The notes: a model not told the origin generated them from the letters alone. Positions 35,965-44,460 are shown, counted from the stretch's first letter. The stretch: DNA of 64,000 nucleotides from Salinimicrobium sp049680855 (GCF_049680855.1 NZ_JBMPGS010000006.1:62001-126000), one strand, 5' to 3'. Made by a program: numbers and translations.

Positions 35965-37680
35965 ATGAAAAAAGTATTAATATACATAGGGCTGCTGGCA
36001 GGAGGACTGTTACTTGGCTACTGGATTTTCAATGATTCGGAAGGAGCCGTTTCTAGGGCTGCTGAAATGACTTCGGAACATGATCACGAAGAAAAAACCA
36101 TGTGGACCTGTTCCATGCACCCGCAAATCATGCAGCCGCGGCCGGGAGATTGCCCAATTTGCGGAATGGAACTCATTCCCGCAGCGGCAGCCGTGGATGG
36201 TTTGAGTGCCGGGGAATTCACCATGACCGAAAATGCCATTGCGCTGGCAAATATCCAAACCACTACGGTGGGTGGCGGCAATCAGGCCGGGGATAAGCTT
36301 AATCTTTCTGGCCAGATAGAAATTAATGAAGAAGATGTGGCCGTGCAGGTGGCGCACTTTGCAGGTCGAATAGAAGATCTAAATGTGAATTTTGCAGGGG
36401 AAGAAGTCAGACGAGGGCAGTTACTGGCTACCGTTTATTCTCCCGAACTTGTTGCCGCACAGCAGGAATTACTAACGGCCGCAAGATTAAAGGAGAATCA
36501 GCCGGGATTGTACAATGCGGTAAGAAATAAACTGAAATTATGGAAGCTGTCTGATAATCAAATCAAAACCATTGAAAGTTCGGGAGAAGTGATAGAGAAT
36601 TTTCCTGTTTATGCTAATGTCAGCGGAACGGTAACCGAAAAACTTGTTCAGGAAGGAGATTACGTTTCTCAGGGACAACCACTTTTCAGAATAGCAAATC
36701 TGGGGAGTGTTTGGGCGGTCTTTAATGCTTATGAAAACCAGGTTAGCGGAGTAGAGGAAGGGCAGGAAATTTTGATCACCACGAATGCTTTTCCTAACAT
36801 GGAGTTTGAGGCCAGAGTTTCTTTCGTAGATCCTGTTCTCAATACTTCTCGGCGTACGGTTGAGGTAAGAACCGAACTGGAGAATGAAAATGCCATTTTG
36901 AAGCCGGGAATGTTTGTCCGCGGGATATTAGAAGGTACAAGCGTGGCTGAAAATTCTGAAGAGGTAGTAGTTGTTCCCAAAAGTGCGGTTATGTGGACGG
37001 GGGAGCGTTCGCTCGTCTACGTCAAGACCAATGCCGAAACTCCCACTTTTGAAATGAGAGAAGTGAGACTTGGAAAACCTATGGGCAATAGTTTTGAAGT
37101 GGTAAACGGACTTTCTGCAGGAGAAGAAATTGTGGTAAACGGTACTTTTACGGTAGATGCGGCTGCTCAGCTGCAGGGGAAGCGATCTATGATGAACCAG
37201 GAATCTACGCAAGCTAAAAATCCAGTACCAATGAAAATGGAAATTCCGGCAGGTTTTCAGGAGGAATTCGAAGCGATTCTTTCTTCTTATTTTGAGCTGA
37301 AGGATGCCTTTGTTCGTTCTGAAGCAGGTGCTGCACGAGAAAAGGCTTCAGAAATGCTTGAGAAAATAAGCAATATTTCTCTTAGCGGACTTGGAGAATT
37401 GGAAGGCCAACACGTAAACCGAATTACTAAAATGCTGGAGGCGATCGTTCAAAATGACATTTTAGAGAATCAGCGGGAACATTTTAGAGTGCTTTCAGAA
37501 AATATGATCACCTTAGTTTCCAGTATGGATGTGCTGGAAACCAATATCTTTGTAATGAACTGCCCTATGGCAAACACAAACAAAGGAGCAGATTGGCTGA
37601 GCCTGTCACGGGAGATAAGAAATCCCTATTTTGGAGAGGCCATGGTCACCTGTGGCGAGATTATTAGAGAAATAAAATAA
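35965..37680 (+). CDS. RND periplasmic adaptor (CusB-like) with metal-binding and DUF3347 domains
   Basis: A 571-residue adaptor. After an N-terminal anchor (about 2-20), a heavy-metal-binding zinc-ribbon-like domain occurs (about 46-76, WTCSMHPQIMQPRPGDCPIC). The usual membrane-fusion order follows: barrel-sandwich and hairpin (about 115-235, YSPELVAAQQELLTAARL), beta-barrel (about 240-320) and a membrane-proximal domain (to about 405). The C-terminus (about 420-571) is a DUF3347 domain ending in NCPMA and TCGE. The double metal-binding equipment suggests capture of periplasmic copper before handing it to CusA. It holds two exact copies of the palindrome. Confidence 0.92.
   Translation: MKKVLIYIGLLAGGLLLGYWIFNDSEGAVSRAAEMTSEHDHEEKTMWTCSMHPQIMQPRPGDCPICGMELIPAAAAVDGLSAGEFTMTENAIALANIQTTTVGGGNQAGDKLNLSGQIEINEEDVAVQVAHFAGRIEDLNVNFAGEEVRRGQLLATVYSPELVAAQQELLTAARLKENQPGLYNAVRNKLKLWKLSDNQIKTIESSGEVIENFPVYANVSGTVTEKLVQEGDYVSQGQPLFRIANLGSVWAVFNAYENQVSGVEEGQEILITTNAFPNMEFEARVSFVDPVLNTSRRTVEVRTELENENAILKPGMFVRGILEGTSVAENSEEVVVVPKSAVMWTGERSLVYVKTNAETPTFEMREVRLGKPMGNSFEVVNGLSAGEEIVVNGTFTVDAAAQLQGKRSMMNQESTQAKNPVPMKMEIPAGFQEEFEAILSSYFELKDAFVRSEAGAAREKASEMLEKISNISLSGLGELEGQHVNRITKMLEAIVQNDILENQREHFRVLSENMITLVSSMDVLETNIFVMNCPMANTNKGADWLSLSREIRNPYFGEAMVTCGEIIREIK
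36887..36899. repeat. Palindrome AAAATGNCATTTT, copy 5
   Basis: Exact match with central C inside the adaptor gene, read as E-N-A-I-L. Confidence 0.9.
37451..37463. repeat. Palindrome AAAATGNCATTTT, copy 6
   Basis: Exact match with central A inside the adaptor gene's DUF3347 part, read as Q-N-D-I-L. Confidence 0.9.
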
Positions 37681-37715
37681 TTATTAATAATTAATTAAAG
37701 TTAATCAAGATCAAC

Positions 37716-38303
37716 ATGAGACATTCAAAATTGCTTATTTTAGGAGTAGCAGGTATTTTAAGTCTAAATTCCTGCGGAGAAAACAAGAAAGGAGAGGAAA
37801 CTGTAATTCCAATGCAAAACGACAGCCGTAAGATGGGAGATGACCATGAAATGCATGCTGCGGAAGGTGAAAACCTGGACGACGGTGCACAGAGTGGCAA
37901 TCCTCAATTTCCGGACGAAACGATAGCAAACGTGTATGAACATTATATGCACGTCAAGTCTGCCCTGGTGAACAGTAATTCTTCTGAAGCGGCCAATGGT
38001 GCCGAAATGCTGGTGGAGACTTTACAGAATTCCGAAGCAAATGATGAGGTGCTGAATGCTGCTCAGCAAATAGCACAGGCCGACGAGTTAAATGCACAAA
38101 GAACCGCATTTTCAGATCTCTCAGCGGGAGTTGAGGAAATGATCGCTGGCCAACTGGAATCTGGTGAGATCTATAAGCAGTATTGCCCTATGGCGTTTGA
38201 AGGACAGGGCGGTTACTGGCTTTCTTCTTCCGAGGAGATTCGTAATCCTTATTATGGAGACAAAATGTTGAAATGCGGAAGTGTAAGAGAAACTATTCAA
38301 TAA
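37716..38303 (+). CDS. DUF3347-domain lipoprotein
   Basis: A 195-residue lipoprotein (lipobox LSLNSC). A linker rich in Met, His and acidic residues (MGDDHEMHAAEGENL) precedes a DUF3347 domain (about 70-195) that parallels the C-terminus of the adaptor encoded just upstream: YCPMAFEGQGGYWL, then EEIRNPYYGDKMLKCGSV, matching NCPMA...REIRNPYFGEAM..CGE. The shared Cys-Met pairs look like a copper site. It probably binds periplasmic copper as a free-standing partner of the efflux pump. It is 35 bases after the adaptor and closed by a terminator. Confidence 0.88.
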   Translation: MRHSKLLILGVAGILSLNSCGENKKGEETVIPMQNDSRKMGDDHEMHAAEGENLDDGAQSGNPQFPDETIANVYEHYMHVKSALVNSNSSEAANGAEMLVETLQNSEANDEVLNAAQQIAQADELNAQRTAFSDLSAGVEEMIAGQLESGEIYKQYCPMAFEGQGGYWLSSSEEIRNPYYGDKMLKCGSVRETIQ

Positions 38304-38314
38304 TTATAAATTAG

Positions 38315-38345
38315 ATTTCCCGGGGCTGGGCTCCGGGAAATTTTG
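38315..38345 (+). terminator. Intrinsic terminator after the efflux genes
   Basis: Stem ATTTCCCGG / CCGGGAAAT with a G-rich 9-base loop, followed by TTTTG. It separates the efflux block from the first AraC-type regulator. Confidence 0.8.
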
Positions 38346-38362
38346 TTTGACGAAGCTGAATT

Positions 38363-38932
38363 ATGGAAAAGAATGTTCTTCAAATCAAAAACATGGTCTG
38401 TGATAGATGTAAGATAACAGTTACAGAAATTATGGGTCGCCTGGAAATTCCGTGGGAGAGGATCGCACTTGGAGAAGCGGTTCTGGGAAGGCAGCTGGAC
38501 GAAGAAGAGCTTCAGGATCTAAAGAATGAATTCAGCAAAGTCGGTTTTGTAGTCATTGATGACAGGAACCTTCAGTTGGTCAACAAAATAAAGTCTCTCA
38601 TTATAGAAGAGGTGTATGAGTCGGATCTCGATCAGGAAAAAAATATTTCTGAAGTCCTGGCGGAAAAATTGCTTCACGATTATAGCTTTTTAAGCAGCTT
38701 GTTCAAAAAAGCTGAAGGAATAAGTGTAGAAAAATTCCGCAGTGATTTAAAAATTGAGCGCGCCAAGGAGTTGCTGGAGTATGGGGAATTGAACATAAAT
38801 GAGATAGCAACAAAAATTGGCTACAAAAGTGTAAGTTATTTTTGTTCTAAATTTAAAAAGGAAACAGGCTTCACACCATTAGCTTATCAAAAGAAGCAGG
38901 TGAAAAGCCGGGTGGGAATAAATACGCTTTAA
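38363..38932 (+). CDS. AraC-type regulator with HMA-like metal-binding N-terminus (paralogue 1)
   Basis: A 189-residue protein in two parts. The N-terminal 70 or so residues open with LQIKNMVCDRCKITVTEI, a heavy-metal-associated-like strand-loop with a single CxxC. The C-terminal half (about 95-185) is an AraC DNA-binding domain: two helix-turn-helix units, with IERAKELLEYGELNINEIA and the signature GYKSVSYFCSKFKKETGFTP. It most likely senses copper or a similar metal through the CxxC and controls the surrounding genes. The second copy at 40770 has the same architecture. No separate ligand-binding cupin is present, unlike classic AraC. Confidence 0.85.
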   Translation: MEKNVLQIKNMVCDRCKITVTEIMGRLEIPWERIALGEAVLGRQLDEEELQDLKNEFSKVGFVVIDDRNLQLVNKIKSLIIEEVYESDLDQEKNISEVLAEKLLHDYSFLSSLFKKAEGISVEKFRSDLKIERAKELLEYGELNINEIATKIGYKSVSYFCSKFKKETGFTPLAYQKKQVKSRVGINTL

Positions 38933-39025
38933 ACAAAATTTCAATATTTTTATCTGTAATAAAGAAATTCGTTCTTCTAATTATGTGGTAATTTCATACT
39001 GAATTAACTAAAAAAAGAATTTATT

Positions 39026-39352
39026 ATGAAAAATCAGGAATTAATAAGGAAGTTTTACGATTGTGCAGCAGCATGTTCTCATTGTGCAGATGCCTGCCTT
39101 GACGAAGATGATGTAAAAAAGATGGTGCCGTGTATTAGGCTCGACAAGGTTTGTGCTTCCACATGTATTGCAACTGCGCAAGCTTTGGCTGTAGACATTG
39201 CTAAAGACGATATTAGAGGACTTGTAGAATTTTGTAAGGAAATTTGCCGCAAGTGTGGGGATGAGTGTAGCCAGCATGATAACCAGCACTGTCAGGACTG
39301 CGCGAAAGCTTGTAAAGAGTGTGTGGAAGCATGTGATAAATTTTTGGCATAA
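39026..39352 (+). CDS. Four-helix-bundle copper-storage protein, Cys-rich (Csp-like)
   Basis: A 108-residue cytosolic-looking protein with 16 Cys, mostly spaced CxxxC and CxxC along helices (YDCAAACSHCADAC, VCASTCIA, FCKEICRKCGDEC, CQDCAKACKECVEAC). This matches the DUF326/Csp four-helix bundles that line the bundle core with Cys and store many Cu(I) ions. No signal peptide is visible, so it fits the cytosolic Csp3-like type rather than the exported Csp1. It lies alone between two terminators, so it probably has its own promoter. Confidence 0.88.
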   Translation: MKNQELIRKFYDCAAACSHCADACLDEDDVKKMVPCIRLDKVCASTCIATAQALAVDIAKDDIRGLVEFCKEICRKCGDECSQHDNQHCQDCAKACKECVEACDKFLA

Positions 39353-39376
39353 TAGATATTCAAATGGAAACAATTG

Positions 39377-39408
39377 AAAACCCGGCTGGTCTGGGTTTTC
39401 TTTTTTTT
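39377..39408 (+). terminator. Intrinsic terminator after the copper-storage gene
   Basis: Stem AAAACCC / GGGTTTT with a 9-base loop, then a run of eight T residues after one C. Confidence 0.8.
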
Positions 39409-39425
39409 CATTCTAATCCTGAACA

Positions 39426-40748
39426 ATGACTGACTATAAAAAGAACAGCTTATCCCTTACGAGTGCCATAGCAATGGGAACGGGGGTGATGATAGGAGCG
39501 GCAGTGTTCGCATTAATGGGGCAGGTAGCCGAACTGGCAGGAGAGTATTTCGTGCTCTCCTTCATCCTGGGAGGAGTGATTTCCGGTTTTAGCGCTTACT
39601 CTTACATTAAAATGGCACATGCCTATCCTTCGGCCGGGGGAATCGCCATGTTCCTTCAAAAAGCCTATGGGAAAGGAACAATTACTGCTTTTGCTGCCTT
39701 ACTCATGGCTTTCTCGATGGTCCTGAATGAAAGTCTTGTGGCGCGCACTTTCGGTACTTACACGCTTCAGCTTTTTGACGTGGGGGAAAATTCTTTTTGG
39801 GTACCCGTATTGGGAGTAGGACTGCTCGTAGCTGCTTTTGTTGTAAATATTCTCGGGAACGAAGTGATAGGAAGAACCGCAATGGCCACGGCAGCAATTA
39901 AAATCATAGGAATTCTCATCTTTGCCGGGGGTGCAATTTATGCTGCCGATTTCCAGATGGGTTCGGCTTTACCTTCTGCTGCTCCCGAGAATGACTTTAC
40001 AAAATACCTGGCTTCACTGGCCTTGTCCATTCTTGCGTACAAAGGCTTTACAACTATCACCAACAGCGGGGGTGAAATTGAAAAACCGCATAAAAATGTG
40101 GGTCGGGCAATTATTTTTTCTCTGCTCATTTGTGGGGTTGTGTATTTTTTGACTGCCGTGGGAGTTGGTGCCAACCTTTCCATTCCCGAAATTATTGAAG
40201 CTAAAGATTATTCCTTAGCCGAAGCTGCCAGCCCGCTTTTTGGAAACTTCGGACTTTGGTTTACGGTAGGTATCGCAATTATTGCCACTATTTCCGGGGT
40301 GATCTTCAGTATTTTTGCAGTATCCAGGATGACGGCCATGCTTACCAATATGAAATTAATTCCGCATTCGCATTTTAAGATGCCGGGAAATGTGCAGCAG
40401 CACATGCTGGTTTATATCGTGGTACTTTCCATCCTGCTTACCGTTCTTTTTGACCTTTCCGGGATCGCAGCGATGGGTGCTATATTTTATCTTATTATGG
40501 ATATGATCATTCATGTGGGCGTTTTACGGCATATGAAGGAAAAAGTAGATGCGAATCCTGTAATTGTCATTTCGGCTATTGTTTTGGATGCTGTGGTACT
40601 GGCAGGTTTTGTATGGGTGAAAATTCAAATGAACCTCACTATTATTCTCGTTTCCGCAGGGCTTATCATTGTCACCTTCTTTGGTGAAAAATTATTTCTG
40701 AAGAATACGAAGGAAGAGCGGCAGGAAGAAGATACAGAAGATAAATAG
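39426..40748 (+). CDS. APC-family amino acid permease-like transporter
   Basis: A 440-residue membrane protein with about 12 spans and the APC opening SAIAMGTGVMIGAAVFALMG (unwound TM1 with the GxG substrate loop) and SAYSYIKMAHAYPSAGGIAM. A further motif, ALSILAYKGFTTITNSGGEI, is the TM6 region. Substrate is unclear. It is enclosed by copper genes, so it may import a thiol or amino acid needed under metal stress, but nothing in the sequence shows that. The tail is short and strongly charged (KEERQEEDTEDK). The next regulator begins 21 bases later. Confidence 0.82.
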   Translation: MTDYKKNSLSLTSAIAMGTGVMIGAAVFALMGQVAELAGEYFVLSFILGGVISGFSAYSYIKMAHAYPSAGGIAMFLQKAYGKGTITAFAALLMAFSMVLNESLVARTFGTYTLQLFDVGENSFWVPVLGVGLLVAAFVVNILGNEVIGRTAMATAAIKIIGILIFAGGAIYAADFQMGSALPSAAPENDFTKYLASLALSILAYKGFTTITNSGGEIEKPHKNVGRAIIFSLLICGVVYFLTAVGVGANLSIPEIIEAKDYSLAEAASPLFGNFGLWFTVGIAIIATISGVIFSIFAVSRMTAMLTNMKLIPHSHFKMPGNVQQHMLVYIVVLSILLTVLFDLSGIAAMGAIFYLIMDMIIHVGVLRHMKEKVDANPVIVISAIVLDAVVLAGFVWVKIQMNLTIILVSAGLIIVTFFGEKLFLKNTKEERQEEDTEDK

Positions 40749-40769
40749 GATGAATAAACCTGAGATGAG

Positions 40770-41330
40770 GTGAAACTGTATGTGAAGAACATGGTTTGTA
40801 ATCGCTGTATTACTGCGGTAAGAACTGCGATTGAAGAACAAGGCCTGCATCAAACTTCTGTGGAACTGGGAGAAGTGGAGATCGCCGAAGAAATCAATGA
40901 CGAACAAAGGCAGGAGTTAAATGCCATTTTTGAAGCACTGGGATTTGAACTTATTAATGATAAAAAAAGCCGGTGGATTCAAAAGATAAAAACCATTATT
41001 GTTGAACTGATCTACTACGACGAAGTATATCCAAAAATGACCTTTTCCGAGTACATTTCGGGGAAATTAAATCATGATTATTCCTATCTCAGCAAGTTGT
41101 TTTCAGAAGTGCAGGGTATTACAATAGAGCAATATTTCATAGCGCAAAAGATTGAGCGCGTCAAGGAATTGCTGGTGTACGACGAGTATTCGTTAAGTGA
41201 AATCGCTCATCAACTCAATTACAGCAGTGTTTCCCACCTTAGCAGGCAGTTTAAAAAAGTGACCGGGCTTTCGCCTACACATTTTAAGCAGTTAAAGGAA
41301 AAGAAGAGAAAACCCCTGGATGAAGTCTGA
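40770..41330 (+). CDS. AraC-type regulator with HMA-like metal-binding N-terminus (paralogue 2)
   Basis: A 186-residue paralogue of the regulator at 38363. The start codon is GTG at 40770: the frame is closed by TGA three codons upstream and no ATG precedes the conserved strand. N-terminus YVKNMVCNRCITAVRTAI keeps the CxxC. The C-terminus has IERVKELLVYDEYSLSEIA and SSVSHLSRQFKKVTGLSP, the AraC helix-turn-helix pair. The APC permease lies just upstream and the CopA-type ATPase just downstream, so it may regulate either. A near-copy of the palindrome lies at 40919-40929. Confidence 0.85.
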   Translation: MKLYVKNMVCNRCITAVRTAIEEQGLHQTSVELGEVEIAEEINDEQRQELNAIFEALGFELINDKKSRWIQKIKTIIVELIYYDEVYPKMTFSEYISGKLNHDYSYLSKLFSEVQGITIEQYFIAQKIERVKELLVYDEYSLSEIAHQLNYSSVSHLSRQFKKVTGLSPTHFKQLKEKKRKPLDEV

Positions 41331-41407
41331 ATCCTGCCAAAAGCTTCCATAATTATGCAACAGTGCTGCTGTTCTTTTTTTGAAATTTGTCGATAAAAGT
41401 TGAAGTA

Positions 41408-44400
41408 ATGAAACATAGCTATAAAATTTCAGGAATGACATGTAGCGGCTGCCGCAGCCATGTTGAAAAGACGCTGCAGGAAGTTGAAGGCGTTTCAAAT
41501 GTGAATGTAAATCTTGATAAAGCCGAGGCCGAAATTGAAATGCAGCGGCATATCCCCTGGGATGTTCTGGAAACTGCGCTGCAGAAGGGAGGCGGCAATT
41601 ATCACATTCTTGCTCCGGGTACTTCCGAAGAAAAGTCAGCTGAAAAAGGTTCCAAAAATGACATTTCTGAAGCAACTTCTGAAATTAATTCAGAAGAAGC
41701 TGAATTCATGATGCACAAATATAAGATCACCGGAATGACTTGTAACGGCTGCCGCAGCCATGTGGAAAATACACTGCAGCAGGTGGACGGGGTGAAAAAT
41801 GTTTCGGTAGCTCTTGAAAGTGGTGAGGCCAAAATTGAGATGGAGCGGCACATACCGGTAGATGTTTTTGAAACGGCCTTACAACAGGACGGCGGCAACT
41901 ATCATATTTCCATGCCCCGGGCAGCTCATGGAACCGATGAATTGATGAGCCATAAATACGAGGTCACCGGCATGACCTGCAATGGCTGCCGGGCACATGT
42001 GGAGGAAAGCCTTCAAAAAGTGAACGGAGTGAAAGACGTGCGGGTGGATCTGGAAAAGGCCGAAGCGGTCATTGAAATGCACCGGCATATTCCTTTAGAG
42101 ACTTTCCAGAAGGTGTTGGAGATAGACGGGGGAACGTATGGAATTTATCTGCCGGGACAGGCAAAAGAAGCCCCCAGCAAGTCAAAACAGTCAAAAGGCA
42201 GGGGAACAGGAACTTTTTACTGCCCAATGCACTGCGAAGGTGATAAAGCCTATGATAAAGCAGGTGATTGCCCGGTTTGCGGAATGGACCTCGTGGAGGA
42301 AGTAAATTTAAAGGCCGAAAAACCTCAATACACCTGCCCAATGCACTCTGAGGTGGTTGAAGACGAGCCGGGAAGCTGCCCAATTTGCGGAATGGATCTG
42401 GTGCGAATAGAACCCGATCTTTCCTCGGAACAGAAAACATATAAGCAGCTGCTCAAAAAGTTCAAAATAGCCGTCGCATTTACGCTGCCCATATTTATCA
42501 TTGCCATGTCTGAAATGATCTCCAAAAATCCCCTTTTTGAGATCATGGAGTTAAGAGCCTGGAATTGGGTGCAGCTGGGGCTTTCTCTTCCGGTAGTGTT
42601 TTATGCCACCTGGATGTTCTTTGAAAGAGCCTGGAAATCTATAGTTTCCTGGAATCTGAACATGTTTACTTTAATTGGGATAGGAGCCGGAGTGGCCTGG
42701 CTTTTCAGTGTCTTCGGAATGCTTTTCCCAGATCTTTTTCCAGAGCAGTTTAAAAGCCCTGCAGGGACAGTATATGTTTATTTCGAAGCCGCCACAGTGA
42801 TACTTACGCTGGTATTGCTTGGGCAGTTGCTGGAAGCAAGAGCCCACAGCCGCACAAATTCTGCAATTAAAGAGTTGCTGAAACTCGCCCCCAACAAAGC
42901 CATTCGAGTAGTAAATGGAAAAGAGGAGGAGATTGATGCAGATATGATCCAGGTGGGTGATATTTTGCGGGTGAAGCCCGGGGATAAGATTCCGGTAGAT
43001 GGAAGTATTGAACAGGGGCAGACCAACATTGATGAATCCATGATTACGGGCGAGCCGGTGCCGGTAGAGAAAACTGAAGGAGATGTGGTCACCTCAGGAA
43101 CTATCAATGGCAACCGCAGCTTTACCATGAAGGCCGAAAAAGTAGGCGACGAGACTTTGCTGGCGCAAATAATTAAAATGGTAAATGATGCCAGCCGTTC
43201 GCAGGCGCCCATTCAGAAGTTAGCTGATAAAATTTCGGGGTATTTTGTGCCGGTGGTGGTAATTATTTCGATTATCACTTTTATCGTGTGGGCTTTTCTT
43301 GTGCCTGAAGGCGCATTTCCTGAAGACGCATCCAGCTGGAGTTATGCGCTCATCAATGCCATTGCAGTTTTGATCATCGCCTGTCCCTGTGCTCTTGGAC
43401 TCGCTACTCCTATGTCTGTCATGGTAGGCGTGGGAAAAGGTGCTCAAAATGGCGTTTTAATTAAGAATGCGCAGGCGCTAGAACAAATGAACAAGATCGA
43501 TACGCTTATTGTCGATAAAACAGGAACCATTACGGAAGGAAAGCCTTCTGTGGACAAAGTAGTGGCTACAGGTGAATTTTCAGAAGAGGAAATTCTAAAA
43601 AATGTGGCTTCGGTTAATGCGCAGAGCGAGCATCCGCTGGCAGAAGCTACAGTGAATTATGCGCGTTCCAAAAATGTCATTTTTGAGGAGGCTTCCGGTT
43701 TTAATTCTGTTACAGGAAAAGGAGTGACGGGAATTTCTGCAGAAAGAGAAGTGTCTATAGGCAATGAAAAGCTTATGGAAGAAATAGACGCCCAAATCGC
43801 TTCGGAACTTCAAAGGAGGGTAAAGCAAGAGCAGGAGCAGGGAAAAACGGTGTCTTATGTGGCGATTGATAAAAAAGTAGCCGGATATATTACAATTACA
43901 GATCCAGTAAAGAAAACGAGTCGACAGGCTATCAAGAAATTAGTAGATGATGGGATGGAGGTAGTAATGCTTACCGGTGACAATGAAACAACTGCCAAGG
44001 CAGTAGCTGCAGACCTGGGGCTTTCAGGATTTAAGGCGGGAATGCTTCCGCAGGACAAAATGGAAGAGGTAGAGAGACTTCAGGAGCAAGGTAAGAAGGT
44101 TGCCATGGCCGGTGACGGGATCAACGATGCACCTGCGCTTGCAAAATCTAATGTTGGTATCGCCATGGGAACGGGAACAGACGTGGCTATAGAAAGTGCA
44201 GAAATCACGCTTGTAAAAGGAGATTTATGGGGCGTTGTAAAAGCAAGGAACCTGAGCAAAAAGGTAATGACAAATATAAAACAGAACCTGTTTTTTGCAT
44301 TGGTTTACAATACGCTGGGAGTTCCCATTGCCGCCGGAGTGCTTTATCCTTTCTTCGGAATCCTGCTGTCTCCAATGATCGCGGCTCTTGCCATGAGCTT

Positions 44401-44458
44401 TAGCTCGGTATCTGTGATCGTGAATGCCCTCAGACTAAGATCTGCAAAAATTGAATAA
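41408..44458 (+). CDS. copA: CopA-type copper-exporting P-type ATPase with five metal-binding modules
   Basis: 1016 residues from the ATG at 41408. Three HMA domains come first (GMTCSGC near residue 10, GMTCNGC near 110 and 188), then two heavy-metal-binding zinc-ribbon-like domains (YCPMHCEGDKAYDKAGDCPV near 271, YTCPMHSEVVEDEPGSCPIC near 308). The P1B ATPase core follows with TGEPVPVEK, CPCALGLATP (about 660), DKTGTITEG (about 703), SEHPLAEA and GDGINDAPALA. It pumps Cu(I) or Ag(I) from cytosol to periplasm. Three HMA repeats plus two extra modules is heavy for a bacterial CopA. It has one 15-base palindrome copy and a near-copy. Confidence 0.95.
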   Translation: MKHSYKISGMTCSGCRSHVEKTLQEVEGVSNVNVNLDKAEAEIEMQRHIPWDVLETALQKGGGNYHILAPGTSEEKSAEKGSKNDISEATSEINSEEAEFMMHKYKITGMTCNGCRSHVENTLQQVDGVKNVSVALESGEAKIEMERHIPVDVFETALQQDGGNYHISMPRAAHGTDELMSHKYEVTGMTCNGCRAHVEESLQKVNGVKDVRVDLEKAEAVIEMHRHIPLETFQKVLEIDGGTYGIYLPGQAKEAPSKSKQSKGRGTGTFYCPMHCEGDKAYDKAGDCPVCGMDLVEEVNLKAEKPQYTCPMHSEVVEDEPGSCPICGMDLVRIEPDLSSEQKTYKQLLKKFKIAVAFTLPIFIIAMSEMISKNPLFEIMELRAWNWVQLGLSLPVVFYATWMFFERAWKSIVSWNLNMFTLIGIGAGVAWLFSVFGMLFPDLFPEQFKSPAGTVYVYFEAATVILTLVLLGQLLEARAHSRTNSAIKELLKLAPNKAIRVVNGKEEEIDADMIQVGDILRVKPGDKIPVDGSIEQGQTNIDESMITGEPVPVEKTEGDVVTSGTINGNRSFTMKAEKVGDETLLAQIIKMVNDASRSQAPIQKLADKISGYFVPVVVIISIITFIVWAFLVPEGAFPEDASSWSYALINAIAVLIIACPCALGLATPMSVMVGVGKGAQNGVLIKNAQALEQMNKIDTLIVDKTGTITEGKPSVDKVVATGEFSEEEILKNVASVNAQSEHPLAEATVNYARSKNVIFEEASGFNSVTGKGVTGISAEREVSIGNEKLMEEIDAQIASELQRRVKQEQEQGKTVSYVAIDKKVAGYITITDPVKKTSRQAIKKLVDDGMEVVMLTGDNETTAKAVAADLGLSGFKAGMLPQDKMEEVERLQEQGKKVAMAGDGINDAPALAKSNVGIAMGTGTDVAIESAEITLVKGDLWGVVKARNLSKKVMTNIKQNLFFALVYNTLGVPIAAGVLYPFFGILLSPMIAALAMSFSSVSVIVNALRLRSAKIE
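43670..43684. repeat. Palindrome AAAATGNCATTTT, copy 7 (15-base form)
   Basis: AAAAATGTCATTTTT, perfect over 15 bases around a central T, preceded by GTTCC. It lies in the ATPase nucleotide-binding domain and reads K-N-V-I-F. Confidence 0.9.
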
Positions 44459-44460
44459 AA

